Below, in pieces: positions 6,042-6,760 of a stretch of DNA of 6,760 bases. Source of the stretch: Pseudomonadota bacterium (GTDB lineage Bacteria; Pseudomonadota; Gammaproteobacteria; Burkholderiales; Burkholderiaceae_F); the NCBI GenBank assembly GCA_021823635.1, contig JAKANT010000094.1, positions 1 to 6,760 of the forward strand, written 5' to 3'. The notes below the pieces were generated by a model that saw nothing but the letters and a program-made list of their open reading frames with translations, was not told where the DNA came from and did no database searches. The position numbers were made by a program, and so were the translations under genes. Position 1 is the stretch's first letter, and each line of letters begins with the position of its first letter.

Positions 6042-6550
6042 GCGCGCCGCCGGACGACTTGGTCGAACTGGGCGCCGTGCGCGGCGCCTACGGAGTGAAG
6101 GGTTGGGTGCGGGTGGCGCCGTTCGCCGGCGAGAGCGCCGTGCTGCAGGCCAGCCGGCGCTGGTGGTTGAAACACGACGGACGCTGCGAACCGGTGCTCG
6201 TGGCGGCGCTGCGCCGGCACGGCGCGCTGCTGTTGGCGAAGTGGCAGGGTTGCGAAACGCCCGAGGCGGCTCGCGCCCTGAAAGGTGCTACGGTCGCGGT
6301 GGCTCGCAGCGAGTTTCCGCCGCTGCCGGCGGGCGAGTTCTACTGGATCGATCTGATCGGTGCGCGCGTGGTGAACCGGGCGGGCATCGAACTCGGGACG
6401 GTCAGGGGCCTGCGCAGCAACGGCGCGCAGGAATTGCTCGAGGTCGATGGCGGCGAGGCGAAACTGTTGGTTCCGCTGGTCGAGGGCTACGTCGAGGCGA
6501 TCGACACAGCGAAGAAGCTGATCCGGGTCGATTGGGAGTCCGACTGGTAA
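6038..6550 (+). CDS. rimM: Ribosome maturation factor RimM
   Basis: Assembly factor for the 30S head, acting with ribosomal protein S19 and needed for efficient 16S rRNA processing. The product is 170 residues, the normal length. The N-terminal domain starts VELGAVRGAYGVKGWVRV (from residue 9), and the C-terminal PRC-barrel begins near residue 99 (GEFYWIDLIG) and ends LVPLVEGYVEAID...IRVDW. GTG at 6038 is the chosen start: it overlaps the rpsP stop and gives the usual short lead before the conserved segment. No close Shine-Dalgarno is present (GAAGGAG at 6014-6020 is 17 bases off), fitting translation by coupling from rpsP. Stop is TAA. Confidence 0.96.
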   Translation: MSAPPDDLVELGAVRGAYGVKGWVRVAPFAGESAVLQASRRWWLKHDGRCEPVLVAALRRHGALLLAKWQGCETPEAARALKGATVAVARSEFPPLPAGEFYWIDLIGARVVNRAGIELGTVRGLRSNGAQELLEVDGGEAKLLVPLVEGYVEAIDTAKKLIRVDWESDW

Positions 6551-6623
6551 ATCGTTGCCGCGGCGTATGGAAGGCGGACGAGAAGGGCGCGATGGGCGCG
6601 GCGGCGTTTGCCGAAGAATGGGC

Positions 6624-6760
6624 ATGAGGTTCGACGCGATCACTCTGTTTCCGGCGATGTTCGAGGCGTTGACCCGCCACGGCGTGAGCCGGCGCGCGTA
6701 CGAGCAGGGCCTTTGGCGGCTGGCGACGGTCAATCCGCGCGATTTCACGACCGATGCCCA
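6624..6760 (+). CDS. trmD: tRNA (guanine-N1-)-methyltransferase TrmD (3' partial)
   Basis: Enzyme that methylates N1 of G37 next to the anticodon in certain tRNAs, using SAM, and prevents frameshifting. Only the first 45 residues are in the window. They read MRFDAITLFPAMFEAL, then GVSRRAYEQGLW and NPRDFTTD, the standard N-terminus of bacterial TrmD. The ATG at 6624 matches the usual family start. In-frame ATGs at 6618 and 6567 could extend the protein by 2 or 19 residues, and no clear Shine-Dalgarno separates them. It follows rimM by 73 bases, completing rpsP-rimM-trmD; rplS is expected next but is outside the window. Confidence 0.95.
   Translation, partial: MRFDAITLFPAMFEALTRHGVSRRAYEQGLWRLATVNPRDFTTDA

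Overview
The window is GC-rich (about two thirds G+C by eye), with G/C-biased third codon positions and densely packed genes. Gene content and order (rpsP-rimM-trmD, a DmdC-type acyl-CoA dehydrogenase, a PA0069-type radical SAM protein and a rubrerythrin/Fe-S/DUF3501 set) fit a chromosomal segment of a betaproteobacterium. This is inferred from protein style and gene context; the exact order cannot be named. No mobile element, CRISPR array, tRNA or rRNA was seen.

Layout, left to right. (1) The window opens inside an acyl-CoA dehydrogenase gene on the + strand, missing roughly the first 115 residues. (2) After a 150-base gap holding a hairpin and a weak possible promoter comes a short rubrerythrin without a rubredoxin tail. 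(3) A 125-base GC-rich gap with strong inverted repeats leads to a 450-residue two-cluster Fe-S protein of the heterodisulfide-reductase/GlpC type. It is followed 12 bases later by a DUF3501 protein and 9 bases after that by a radical SAM protein starting with GTG; these three look like one transcription unit. (4) A TM2-type membrane protein lies alone on the - strand, convergent with the radical SAM gene and divergent from rpsP. (5) A good sigma70-type promoter, with a perfect dyad over its -10 box, starts the translation operon rpsP-rimM-trmD. rpsP and rimM overlap by four bases, and trmD runs off the right edge.

Functionally there are three themes: fatty acyl-CoA oxidation at the left edge, a small peroxide/redox module in the middle, and housekeeping translation genes at the right. 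The middle module is the most interesting part. The rubrerythrin has a complete diiron ligand set but no electron-delivery domain. Its neighbour is an Fe-S protein with two N-terminal cysteine clusters and two CCG-type domains, the second degenerate. The third partner belongs to a family of unknown function. I infer that the Fe-S protein may feed electrons to the rubrerythrin, but nothing in the sequence proves it.
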